This document shows positions 16,955 through 25,028 of a DNA stretch of 64,000 nt, piece by piece. The notes under the pieces were generated by a model that saw nothing but the letters and a program-made list of their open reading frames with translations, had not been told where the DNA came from and ran no database searches. Position 1 is the stretch's first letter; every line of letters begins with the position of its first letter. The position numbers and the translations under genes were made by a program. The stretch is taken from contig JACRCZ010000141.1 of NCBI GenBank assembly GCA_016218765.1, positions 1 through 64,000 on the forward strand, read 5' to 3'. The DNA comes from Deltaproteobacteria bacterium (GTDB lineage Bacteria; Myxococcota_A; Polyangia; DRWM01; JAAZOP01).

Positions 16955-19423
16955 TCAGCCGGGAAAGACGGAACCGTCCCCTCTGCGTCTTCTGCGTCTC
17001 TGCGCGAAACCTCCGGCGAGGAACACGGCGGCGACGGCGATCACGGAGGCCGTCGGGTCCTCCCCGACCCGGCATCCGCATCCGCCACCGCCGTCGCCAC
17101 CGCCGACGGTCGCGCCGTCCGGGCTACTAGAGCCGTCGGCGTCGCCGCCGGGGACGTCCGTCACAGCGTCGACGGTCGGCTCGGAGGAATCGCGGACGTC
17201 ATCGAAAGCGTCGGCCATCGACTCGGCTCCCTCGTCGGTTGGGATCGGGGTCCAGCCGAGGAACTCGTCGCAGGCCTCGCCCGTCGCCGAATCGCGCGAG
17301 AGGAAGTGGCCGCCCAGCTCGTCCCCCTTGCGGAAGACGACCGTGGCTTCACGGCTGCCCAGGTTGACGACGACCTGGACCTGGGAAGCGCTGTCGGAAA
17401 CCACGGCGTCCGGCCAGGTGAGGTCGGCGGGCTCGGTCGCCCGGAACACGTGCAGGAAGTAGTCGCGCGCCGACTCGGCCGGCGGGGAGATCTCCAGCCG
17501 CGTGCCGCCGGACTCGGCGCCGCCGGCAGTCGGGGGGTGCGGCTCGCCGTCGACGCGGAAGCCGTCGATGACATCCACCGCAGGGGCGGCAGGCAGGAGC
17601 GTGCGCGCCAAGAGGACGCCTCCGCCATTGCGCACGACGTAGCGCGGGGTCCCCAGCTCGAGCGTCCCGGGGACGTGAAGCAGGAAACGCTTCCGGTACG
17701 ACGGGTCGGTCGACTCGACGCGATCGAAGATCAGCAGCACGTCCGGCGGCAGGAAGACGAACTGGCGCGAGACCTCGACCACCTTGGCCGTATTGCCGTT
17801 GGTGGCGAAGCCGGGCGAGTCGTACGCCGCCGTGACGTCGCAGGCGACGTAGTCGTAGCAGGCGGCGTGGGTGAACGTCTCCATCGTGCCGGTCTCGTAC
17901 AACGGACCGCCGTCCTTCTTCGCCCGGTAGGCGTCGAGGTCGGGGACCTGGTGCGTTGAGCCGGAGAGGTCGAGGCCCAGGACGCGTTGGCCGCCGTCGT
18001 TGACGTTCGCCGACGGGTCCGCGAGCGATTGCAGCGTGGGGAAGAACCCGCCCGGCTGGACGATCGCCAGCGTGTTCGCATGGACGGAATGCTGCGAGTA
18101 GTAGTTCTGCCAGTGGTCGGAGTTGTAGGCGTCGTACGCGCCGCCCGGCCCGGTCAGGATGGCCCGCCGGAAGATCTGGAAGCTGCCGGCCTCGTCATGC
18201 TGGTGCGCGGACATGTAGTCGCCGCACGCGATCCAGACGTAGGTGTCGGCAGGGCCCCAGCCGGAGCGCAAGACGGCGACGTCCTGGACCTCGGGGCTGA
18301 GGCGCGCCGCCGTGGGGAGGGCGTCGAGCGGCGTGGCGGCGGCGTCGCGCGCGGCGTCGTAGAACAACGCCTGCATCCAGCCGTTCGCGCCCGCGTAATC
18401 CCAGCCTGGCCGCGAGAGGTCCCGGACGGCGAGCGACAGGCCCTGGCCCAGGGTCGAGCCGGTGCCGGCGGTGATCATGTCGATGAGCCACCGGCTGAAC
18501 AGCTCGACGGTCTGCTTGTTGTCGCTGGTGTCGCCGAAGTAGACGTACTTGCCGTCCGGACGCAGCGCGTAGGCGTGGAAACGCAGGTAGCCCTCGAACA
18601 GCTCGGCCTGCTCGGCGAAGACGCTCCGGTCGGTGGCGGTGGACCACGCGGTCGCGTGCCAGGCGATCGAGCCCAGCGACGGCTGGACGTAGACCATGCC
18701 CTCGTGCCACCAGTCGCCGGCGTAGCGCAGGGCGGGGAAGATGACGCCGTCCCACTGCGCGGCGGCGGCGGCGAGGTAGCCGGCGGCCTGCGCGCCGGCC
18801 GAGGTGCCGTGGAGGGCCAGGCCGGCGAGCGACACGGCGCTCCAGACGTTGAACATGTCGTTGTGGAAGACGTCGGGCGCGCCATTGGCGACGTACCAGT
18901 CGGCGTAGGCGGTGATGCGGCCGATGATCCAGGCGCGCTGCGCGTCGTCGAGGACGGGAAAGCACCAGTCCAGCGTCACGGCAAGCTGGGCCATGGCGCG
19001 GCCGTGGTCGCTGATGAAGGAGTGGGCGTCGGGCGCCCCGGGCTCGGCCGCGGCGACTTCCAGGAGGGCGTCGTAGGCGAGGCCGCACTGCGACGCGTCG
19101 TCGTTGACGACGTAACCGGCCGCGTGGCCGATGGCGGGGTAGAGGCCGGCATCGGCGTCCGTGATCGAGCCCTGGCAGCGGGCGCCGGTCCCCGGGTCGG
19201 TCGTGCAGCGGCGGCGGAACTCGGCGACCGTCGTGCCGAAGCCGGAACCGTTCGAGAGCAGGAGGCGGGGACGATCGTCGCGGACGGTCTGCGCCGTGGA
19301 TGGCCGCGCGACGAGCAACGAGGTCGCGGCGAGGATGGTGGCGACGGCGACGGCGCCGTCGGACGGAACGCGAGCAGCGCCGGGAAAGCGTGAGACGGGC
19401 GAGCGGCCGAAGAACGGGGTCAC
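16955..19423 (-). CDS. Heparinase II/III-like secreted protein with MYXO-CTERM tail
   Basis: GTG at 19423 is chosen: it gives a signal peptide (hydrophobic AVAVATILAATSLLVA, cleavage after STA) and lies 11 bp after the upstream stop; the tracked start is 66 residues further up. The 822-residue product has an alpha-helical toroid-like N-terminal half (YADWYVANGAPDVFHNDMFNVWSA region) and a heparinase II/III-type beta-sandwich with SAHQHDEAGSFQIFRR and GPGGAYDAYNSDHW, matching the family HxHxD and glycine/tyrosine motifs. It may depolymerise or bind acidic polysaccharide. The end is a MYXO-CTERM-type signal: GGGGCGC, a hydrophobic helix and six Arg. The Arg run is encoded by a family B repeat. 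Confidence 0.83.
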   Translation of the reverse strand: MTPFFGRSPVSRFPGAARVPSDGAVAVATILAATSLLVARPSTAQTVRDDRPRLLLSNGSGFGTTVAEFRRRCTTDPGTGARCQGSITDADAGLYPAIGHAAGYVVNDDASQCGLAYDALLEVAAAEPGAPDAHSFISDHGRAMAQLAVTLDWCFPVLDDAQRAWIIGRITAYADWYVANGAPDVFHNDMFNVWSAVSLAGLALHGTSAGAQAAGYLAAAAAQWDGVIFPALRYAGDWWHEGMVYVQPSLGSIAWHATAWSTATDRSVFAEQAELFEGYLRFHAYALRPDGKYVYFGDTSDNKQTVELFSRWLIDMITAGTGSTLGQGLSLAVRDLSRPGWDYAGANGWMQALFYDAARDAAATPLDALPTAARLSPEVQDVAVLRSGWGPADTYVWIACGDYMSAHQHDEAGSFQIFRRAILTGPGGAYDAYNSDHWQNYYSQHSVHANTLAIVQPGGFFPTLQSLADPSANVNDGGQRVLGLDLSGSTHQVPDLDAYRAKKDGGPLYETGTMETFTHAACYDYVACDVTAAYDSPGFATNGNTAKVVEVSRQFVFLPPDVLLIFDRVESTDPSYRKRFLLHVPGTLELGTPRYVVRNGGGVLLARTLLPAAPAVDVIDGFRVDGEPHPPTAGGAESGGTRLEISPPAESARDYFLHVFRATEPADLTWPDAVVSDSASQVQVVVNLGSREATVVFRKGDELGGHFLSRDSATGEACDEFLGWTPIPTDEGAESMADAFDDVRDSSEPTVDAVTDVPGGDADGSSSPDGATVGGGDGGGGCGCRVGEDPTASVIAVAAVFLAGGFAQRRRRRRGDGSVFPG
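16981..17006. repeat. Family B repeat inside a coding region
   Basis: The minus strand reads GCGCAGAGACGCAGAAGACG-CAGAG, a close relative of the CGCAGAG repeats at 21700 and 54781. Here it is in frame and encodes the QRRRRRR end of the heparinase-like protein. Confidence 0.75.
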
Positions 19424-19434
19424 GAGCAAGGGAG

Positions 19435-19731
19435 CTACTCGATCGGCGGGTAGTACTCCTGCGGCGGCGGGTACCATTCCTCGGCAGGCGGCCCGTAGTA
19501 CTCGTAGGACGGCCCGCCGTATTCGTACGGCGGCGGGTAGTACGTCGGCGGGGGCGCGTAGCCGTACCCCTCGCTGGTCGGTCCGGGGGTGTAGGTGGGG
19601 GCCGGGGCCGAGCCGGTCCACGAGGTCGTCTCCTCGCGGAAATTGACCTGCGAATGGCGCACGACGCAGCCACCGTTGGCCAGCGCGATGAGCGCGGCGG
19701 CGATGCGAAGCTTGTCCTTGTTGATTTCCAT
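19435..19731 (-). CDS. Tyr/Pro-rich small lipoprotein
   Basis: The start at MEINKDKLRI gives a 98-residue lipoprotein with lipobox ANGGC. The mature part is dominated by Tyr, Pro and Gly (PPPTYYPPPYEYGGPSYEYY), a low-complexity surface-protein composition. No domain is recognised. The heparinase-like gene follows 11 bp later on the same strand, so the two are likely cotranscribed. The tracked ORF begins 42 residues upstream in repeat-containing DNA. It may be a matrix or envelope-associated lipoprotein; function unknown. Confidence 0.75.
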   Translation of the reverse strand: MEINKDKLRIAAALIALANGGCVVRHSQVNFREETTSWTGSAPAPTYTPGPTSEGYGYAPPPTYYPPPYEYGGPSYEYYGPPAEEWYPPPQEYYPPIE

Positions 19732-19800
19732 GACCACCCGCCCTTCTTGGGCATGGATTGTGGCGTTTTCCCGGGCGGCACGCAAGGGGAGGCGTCGTTG

Positions 19801-19837
19801 GTTGTTGGTTGGTCGTCCGGGTCGAGTTGTTGGTCCG
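19801..19837. repeat. Family C 37-nt element, copy 1
   Basis: GTTGTTGGTTGGTCGTCCGG begins a 37-nt element matching the reverse complement of 51643-51679 at 36 of 37 positions by eye. Both copies have the same orientation relative to their flanking genes. Copy 1 lies between the MurE-like stop and the Tyr/Pro lipoprotein start. Confidence 0.8.
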
Positions 19838-19873
19838 GACGAGCGGGGGAAGAGCATGGAGGGGGGGGTGGGA

Positions 19874-21118
19874 TCACGGGCGGAGCATGCCCAGGGCCTT
19901 GCGGGCCTCGTCCGCGTCGGAGAACGGTGTCTTCCTGCCGCGGATTTCCTGGGTGCGCTCGTGGCCCTTGCCGGCGATGATCACGACGTCTGAGGCGTCG
20001 GCGGCGTGCAGCGCCAGGGCGATGGCGCCGGCGCGGTCGAGCTGCCGGGTCCAGCGCGCACGGCGCGGGGAGAGGTCGGCCTCGACGGCGTCGGCGATCA
20101 CGGCGGGGTCTTCGCCCCGCGGGTTGTCGCTCGTCAAGACGACCTCGTCGGCGCCCTCGTCGGCGATCCGCCCCATTTGCGGACGCTTGCCGCGGTCGCG
20201 ATCGCCGCCGCAACCGAAGACGCACCAGACGCGACCGCCGCCGGCGGCGGCGAGACGGCGACCGAGCGCGAGCGTGCGCGCGAGGGCGTCCGGGGTGTGG
20301 GCGTAGTCGACGGCGACGAGCGGCTCCTGCGCGACGAGCTCGAAGCGGCCGGGCACGCCCGTAAAACGCTCCAGACCGGCGCGGATCGCGGAAGGAGCGT
20401 AGCCCAGCGCCTCGGTCGCGACGGCGGCGGCCAACGCGTTCTCGGCATGGACCTCGCCGAGCACGGGCAGGAGCAGCTCACCGCCGAGCGTGGTTGCGAG
20501 GTCGGACGGCGCGAGGACCACGTGCGTGCCGGCGCGGGAGACAGTGACGGCCGACGCGAATAGGCGGAGCGGGAGGCCGGAACAGGTCTCGGCGACGCCG
20601 CGGGCGGTGTACGCGACGCGGGGGATCTCCGGCCGCATCAGCTCGGCCAGAAGCGCGCTGGACGGATCGGCGGCGTTGAGCACGGCGATGCCGTCGTCGG
20701 GCAGGGAGAGGAAGAGCTGCGCCTTGGCCGCCAGATACTCCTCGGGCGTGCGGTGGTAGTCGAGGTGGTCGCGGGTGAGGTTGGTGAAGACGGCGACGCG
20801 CGCGGGCCAGCGCCAGGCGAAGCCGGAGGCGAGCGACTTGGAGGTGGTCTCGATCGCGAGCGTGCGCGTGCCGGCCGCGACGGCGCGCTCGACGGTGCGC
20901 AGGAAATCCTCCATCGAGACGCCCGCGGCGACCTGCTCGGCGCCGACCCACGACCCGACGGTGGTGATGCGGGCCGAAACCTCGCCCGCGGCGGCGACGA
21001 TGGCGTCGATCATCGAGGTGGTGGTGGTCTTGCCGTTCGTGCCGGTGACGCAGATGGTGCGCAGGCTCTCGCGCGCGCGGACGAGGCGGGGGTCGTCGGG
21101 AGCGGGCGCGGGGGTCAT
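19874..21118 (-). CDS. MurE-like Mur ligase lacking the usual N-terminal domain
   Basis: A 414-residue Mur ligase. Seen: ATP-binding CVTGTNGKTTTTSM almost at the N-terminus (about residue 24), TNLTRDHLDYHRT, the EYLAAKAQLF Lys that is carbamylated in MurE, DYAHTPDA, the meso-DAP-type motif DNPRGEDP, and IIAGKGHE. All MurE core and C-terminal features are present, but the ~90-residue N-terminal UDP-binding domain is missing (usual length 480-500). ATG at 21118 overlaps the upstream stop by 4 nt (ATGA), fixing the start. It lies outside any dcw cluster, downstream of a lipoprotein gene. It is either a specialised paralogue acting on a smaller or recycled substrate, or a truncated ligase. Core assignment is firm, substrate is not. 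Confidence 0.85.
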   Translation of the reverse strand: MTPAPAPDDPRLVRARESLRTICVTGTNGKTTTTSMIDAIVAAAGEVSARITTVGSWVGAEQVAAGVSMEDFLRTVERAVAAGTRTLAIETTSKSLASGFAWRWPARVAVFTNLTRDHLDYHRTPEEYLAAKAQLFLSLPDDGIAVLNAADPSSALLAELMRPEIPRVAYTARGVAETCSGLPLRLFASAVTVSRAGTHVVLAPSDLATTLGGELLLPVLGEVHAENALAAAVATEALGYAPSAIRAGLERFTGVPGRFELVAQEPLVAVDYAHTPDALARTLALGRRLAAAGGGRVWCVFGCGGDRDRGKRPQMGRIADEGADEVVLTSDNPRGEDPAVIADAVEADLSPRRARWTRQLDRAGAIALALHAADASDVVIIAGKGHERTQEIRGRKTPFSDADEARKALGMLRP

Positions 21119-22485
21119 GGGAGGGGCGACGCCGCGGCCGGATCCGGGGTGGTCCAGCCGTCGATGGGATCGGGGCCGAAGTTGATCACCGGCGCGTGGC
21201 CGCGCAGGGGGAGGTAGTCGGCTTCGAAGACGAGCTGCAGGCCGCCGCGCTCGGAATAGGAGCGCTCGAGGCGGAGGGAGCCTTCGAGCGGCTCGCCATC
21301 GCGCCAGCCGGTGTGGAGGTAGCCGTAGCCGGCGGCGATGTGTTCTTCGTCGGAAGCGCCGTCCTCGCTGAAACAGCGCACGGCCTCGCCGGCGCCCATC
21401 GCGGTCTTGGACCACTCGCGCAGGCGCCGGTAGGCGTCCACGGTGGCGTTCGGGCCGTCGGCGAGGAACAGGACGACGGCGAGGCAGCCGTCGTAGAAGC
21501 CGAGGTGGACCTTGCCGGGGGTCCCCTCGACGTCGCGGATGAAGTACACCTCCCCGTTCGCGCTCGTGAGCGGGCGGCCGAGGATTTCCTCGACCTGCTT
21601 CTGAGAGGCGCCGAAGGGCAATCCGAGGATGGCGGCGTGGGGCGCGGCGGAGAGGTCGACGGTGCATTCGACGGATTGTTTGGCGGACCGGGAAGGGAAT
21701 TTTCGCGCAGAGGCGCAGAGACGCAGAGAGAGGGGAAGAACGGGCGGTGTGGCGGCGGCACCCTGGACAAGGTCCTCGTCGGCGAAGTCGGTGGGGGGAA
21801 GGAGGGACGGCACGACGAAGAAGCCGCGGATGCGGAGGCCCTCGGGGCCGTAGTCCTTGGTCAGGGCCAGCTCGCCGGTCCAGGCGAAGGGCGGGTCGCG
21901 CCATTCGATTCGGAGGCCGCCCCAGCCGTGGGCGAGGTATTCGTCGAACGGAACGCCGTCCTCGCTCTCGCAGCGGGTCGAGTGACCGGGGCCGAGGTCG
22001 GCCTGGGCGCGGGCCTGGAGCGCGCGGTAGTTCGCCTCGTTGGCGGCTTCCCCGACCAGGTCGAGCGCCACGACGGCGACCCGGCCGGACTCGAGGGAGA
22101 TCTTGAGCTCGATCGGGATGCCGTCTACCACCGTGGTCCAGGCCTTCATCGACGAGGTCAGGGCGGCGGGGTCGGCCGCGGGAGCAAGGCCGGGGCAGGC
22201 GGCGGCGAGGGTTTCGGCCTCGGCGCCGAGAGGGACGCCGAAGATGGTGGTGACGGTTCGCGAGGGGTCCGTGGAGGCGGCGTCGCCGTCCGGAACTGTC
22301 GTGGTCGCGCCGCCGGCGGAAACGGCCGTCGCAGAGGGTTCGCCGGTGCGCGGGCCGCAGGCGGCGGCGATGAGGAGGGCGGCGAAGGTGAGGGCGGTGC
22401 GGGCGAGATGAACAGTGTTGCTGGGCGGCGGAAATGAAGAATGCAAAACAGGCGATGAAAGATGAAAAACGGCGGATGGTGACAT
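21115..22485 (-). CDS. Lipoprotein with two tandem copies of an unknown domain
   Basis: ATG at 22485 follows a GAGGTGG site; the protein (456 residues) has a long n-region, a hydrophobic LTFAALLIAAAC lipobox region and two homologous halves. Half 1 (about 70-245) contains TRCESEDGVPFDEYLAHGWG; half 2 (about 285-440) contains VRCFSEDGASDEEHIAAGYG, in the same order with GVPLGAE / GLPFGAS at each beginning. The family is not recognised. The 40-residue linker between halves is encoded partly by a CGCAGAG repeat (21700-21730), suggesting two adjacent genes fused through intergenic repeat DNA. The first 20 codons also read through repeat-like sequence, so the start is uncertain. ATGA overlap with the MurE-like gene suggests coupling. 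Confidence 0.72.
   Translation of the reverse strand: MSPSAVFHLSSPVLHSSFPPPSNTVHLARTALTFAALLIAAACGPRTGEPSATAVSAGGATTTVPDGDAASTDPSRTVTTIFGVPLGAEAETLAAACPGLAPAADPAALTSSMKAWTTVVDGIPIELKISLESGRVAVVALDLVGEAANEANYRALQARAQADLGPGHSTRCESEDGVPFDEYLAHGWGGLRIEWRDPPFAWTGELALTKDYGPEGLRIRGFFVVPSLLPPTDFADEDLVQGAAATPPVLPLSLRLCASARKFPSRSAKQSVECTVDLSAAPHAAILGLPFGASQKQVEEILGRPLTSANGEVYFIRDVEGTPGKVHLGFYDGCLAVVLFLADGPNATVDAYRRLREWSKTAMGAGEAVRCFSEDGASDEEHIAAGYGYLHTGWRDGEPLEGSLRLERSYSERGGLQLVFEADYLPLRGHAPVINFGPDPIDGWTTPDPAAASPLP
21700..21730. repeat. Family B repeat inside a coding region (linker)
   Basis: TTTTCGCGCAGAGGCGCAGA followed by GACGCAGAGAG lies between the two homologous halves of the tandem-domain lipoprotein and is read in frame as PLSLRLCASARKF. 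Confidence 0.8.
22431..22472. repeat. AT-richer GATGAAAGATGAAA-type repeat
   Basis: GAAATGAAGAATGCAAAACA and GATGAAAGATGAAAAACG form a purine-rich short-period repeat at the 5' end of the tandem-domain lipoprotein gene. It is much less GC-rich than its surroundings. Confidence 0.6.
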
Positions 22486-22575
22486 GGACCCACCTCGGGG
22501 ACAGTTGGACTGTCCCACCGCATGGGGCTTGGTGCAAGGGCGGGTACGCGGAGTCCGGGGGCCCCGGCCCTCGAG

Positions 22576-23835
<1,260 letters not shown>

Positions 23836-23881
23836 CGCCGAAGCTCCGTCGCCACCCTGCCCCACTTCGCGGGGAATTGCA

Positions 23882-24787
23882 CTACGCGGTGCAGACGCCG
23901 CGCAGGCAGGTCTGGCCCGCGGCGCACGCGCTGCCGCAGGCGCCGCAGTTGAGCTCGTCGAAGAGCAGGTCGACGCAGACGCCGCCGCAGTCCGTCTCGC
24001 CCGAGCCGCAGGCGCAGCCCTCCTCGTCCACGACGCCGTCGCAATCGTCGTCCAGACCATTGCAGACCTCGGCGGCGGGCGAACAACCGCCGTGCGTGCA
24101 GGTGTCGGCGGCCTCGTCGCAAACATCGACCGTCGCCGGGTCGCCGTCGTCGCAGCGGACGTCGGGCAGGACCACGCATTCGCCGCCGACGCAGCTCTCG
24201 GTCGTGCAGAACAGGCCGTCGTCGCAGTCCGCATCGCTCGTGCACGCGGCCTCGGCAACACACGCGCCACGCAGGCACGATTCCCCGGTCGCACAGGCCA
24301 TCCCGCAGGCGCCGCAGTTCGCGTCGTCGAACAGGAGGTCGACGCAGGCGCCGCCGCAGTCCGTCTCGCCCGAGCCGCAAGCGCAACCCTCCTCGTCCAC
24401 GATGCCGTCGCAGTCGTCGTCCACGCCGTTGCAGACCTCGACCGCGGGGGTGCAGACGGCGGGGTCGGCGACGCACGCCCCCGCCTCGCAGCTCGTCCCG
24501 GCCGGACAGTCGGCGTCGGCAGCGCACGCCCACGGCTCCGGCGCGAACTCGCACACCCCGTCCACACACACGCCCGCCGGACAGTCGGCGTCCGAAGCGC
24601 ACTCGGGCATGCACCAGCCCCGCACACAGGTCGCCTCGCCCGGACACGATTCGTCCGCCGCGCACTCCACCGCCCGCGCCGTCGAACCCGTCGCGCCGCC
24701 GTCGTCCTGACAGGCCGGACCGACGAACAGGACCGCGAAGAGAACCCCAACGACCACCAACACCAGCCTCGAACCGAAACGCGCCAT
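23882..24787 (-). CDS. MopE/Stig1-like Cys-rich lipoprotein, paralogue of the neighbour
   Basis: A 301-residue lipoprotein with lipobox GPAC and a GGGGAGGAAGGG ribosome-binding site. It contains three CxxDxDCPxG-type Cys segments, then two copies of a ~115-residue block: MopE module (EVCNGVDDDCDG / EVCNGLDDDCDG), EEGCACGSGETDCGG, and Stig1-like LLFDDANCGACG / LLFDELNCGACG. The second block is almost the same as the end of the adjacent protein. Probably a surface-anchored metal-binding protein. The two genes are on the same strand 46 bp apart and likely form an operon. Confidence 0.87.
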   Translation of the reverse strand: MARFGSRLVLVVVGVLFAVLFVGPACQDDGGATGSTARAVECAADESCPGEATCVRGWCMPECASDADCPAGVCVDGVCEFAPEPWACAADADCPAGTSCEAGACVADPAVCTPAVEVCNGVDDDCDGIVDEEGCACGSGETDCGGACVDLLFDDANCGACGMACATGESCLRGACVAEAACTSDADCDDGLFCTTESCVGGECVVLPDVRCDDGDPATVDVCDEAADTCTHGGCSPAAEVCNGLDDDCDGVVDEEGCACGSGETDCGGVCVDLLFDELNCGACGSACAAGQTCLRGVCTA

Positions 24788-24955
24788 CGTCCCTTCCTCC
24801 CCGCCGGGCCCCGCCCGACGACTCGCCCTCGGTCACGCACCCGAGGGGCAATCCGCTCGCCGGTCGCCACGCACATCGCACGGACACACCGGACAAGGCA
24901 TGACCGCAACCAACTGCGAAGACGGGGCCACACACGACAACAACAAATATCCATG

Positions 24956-25020
24956 ATTACAGCACAGTGCAGGCACGGCAACCGGAGATGTTGTAATGAA
25001 AACGTACCTGCTGTAATTCT
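24956..25020 (+). promoter_or_regulatory. AT-rich promoter/operator region of the kinase-sigma54 gene
   Basis: A distinctly AT-richer patch. ATTACAGCA (24956-24964) and TGCTGTAAT (25009-25017) are perfect inverted arms 44 nt apart; TTGTAA (24991) and TGTAAT (25012) could be -35 and -10 hexamers 15 bp apart. The predicted start of transcription would fall only a few bases before the ATG at 25029, which has no Shine-Dalgarno, so a leaderless transcript is possible. All functional readings are inferred. Confidence 0.45.
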
Positions 25021-25028
25021 GACGGTAC

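Noticed and set aside
13877-17959. 1360-residue plus-strand ORF
   Set aside because: It is antisense to the VIT/VWA and heparinase-like genes, both with clear domains, and its translation is Arg/Val/Ala-rich without motifs: a GC-driven shadow frame.
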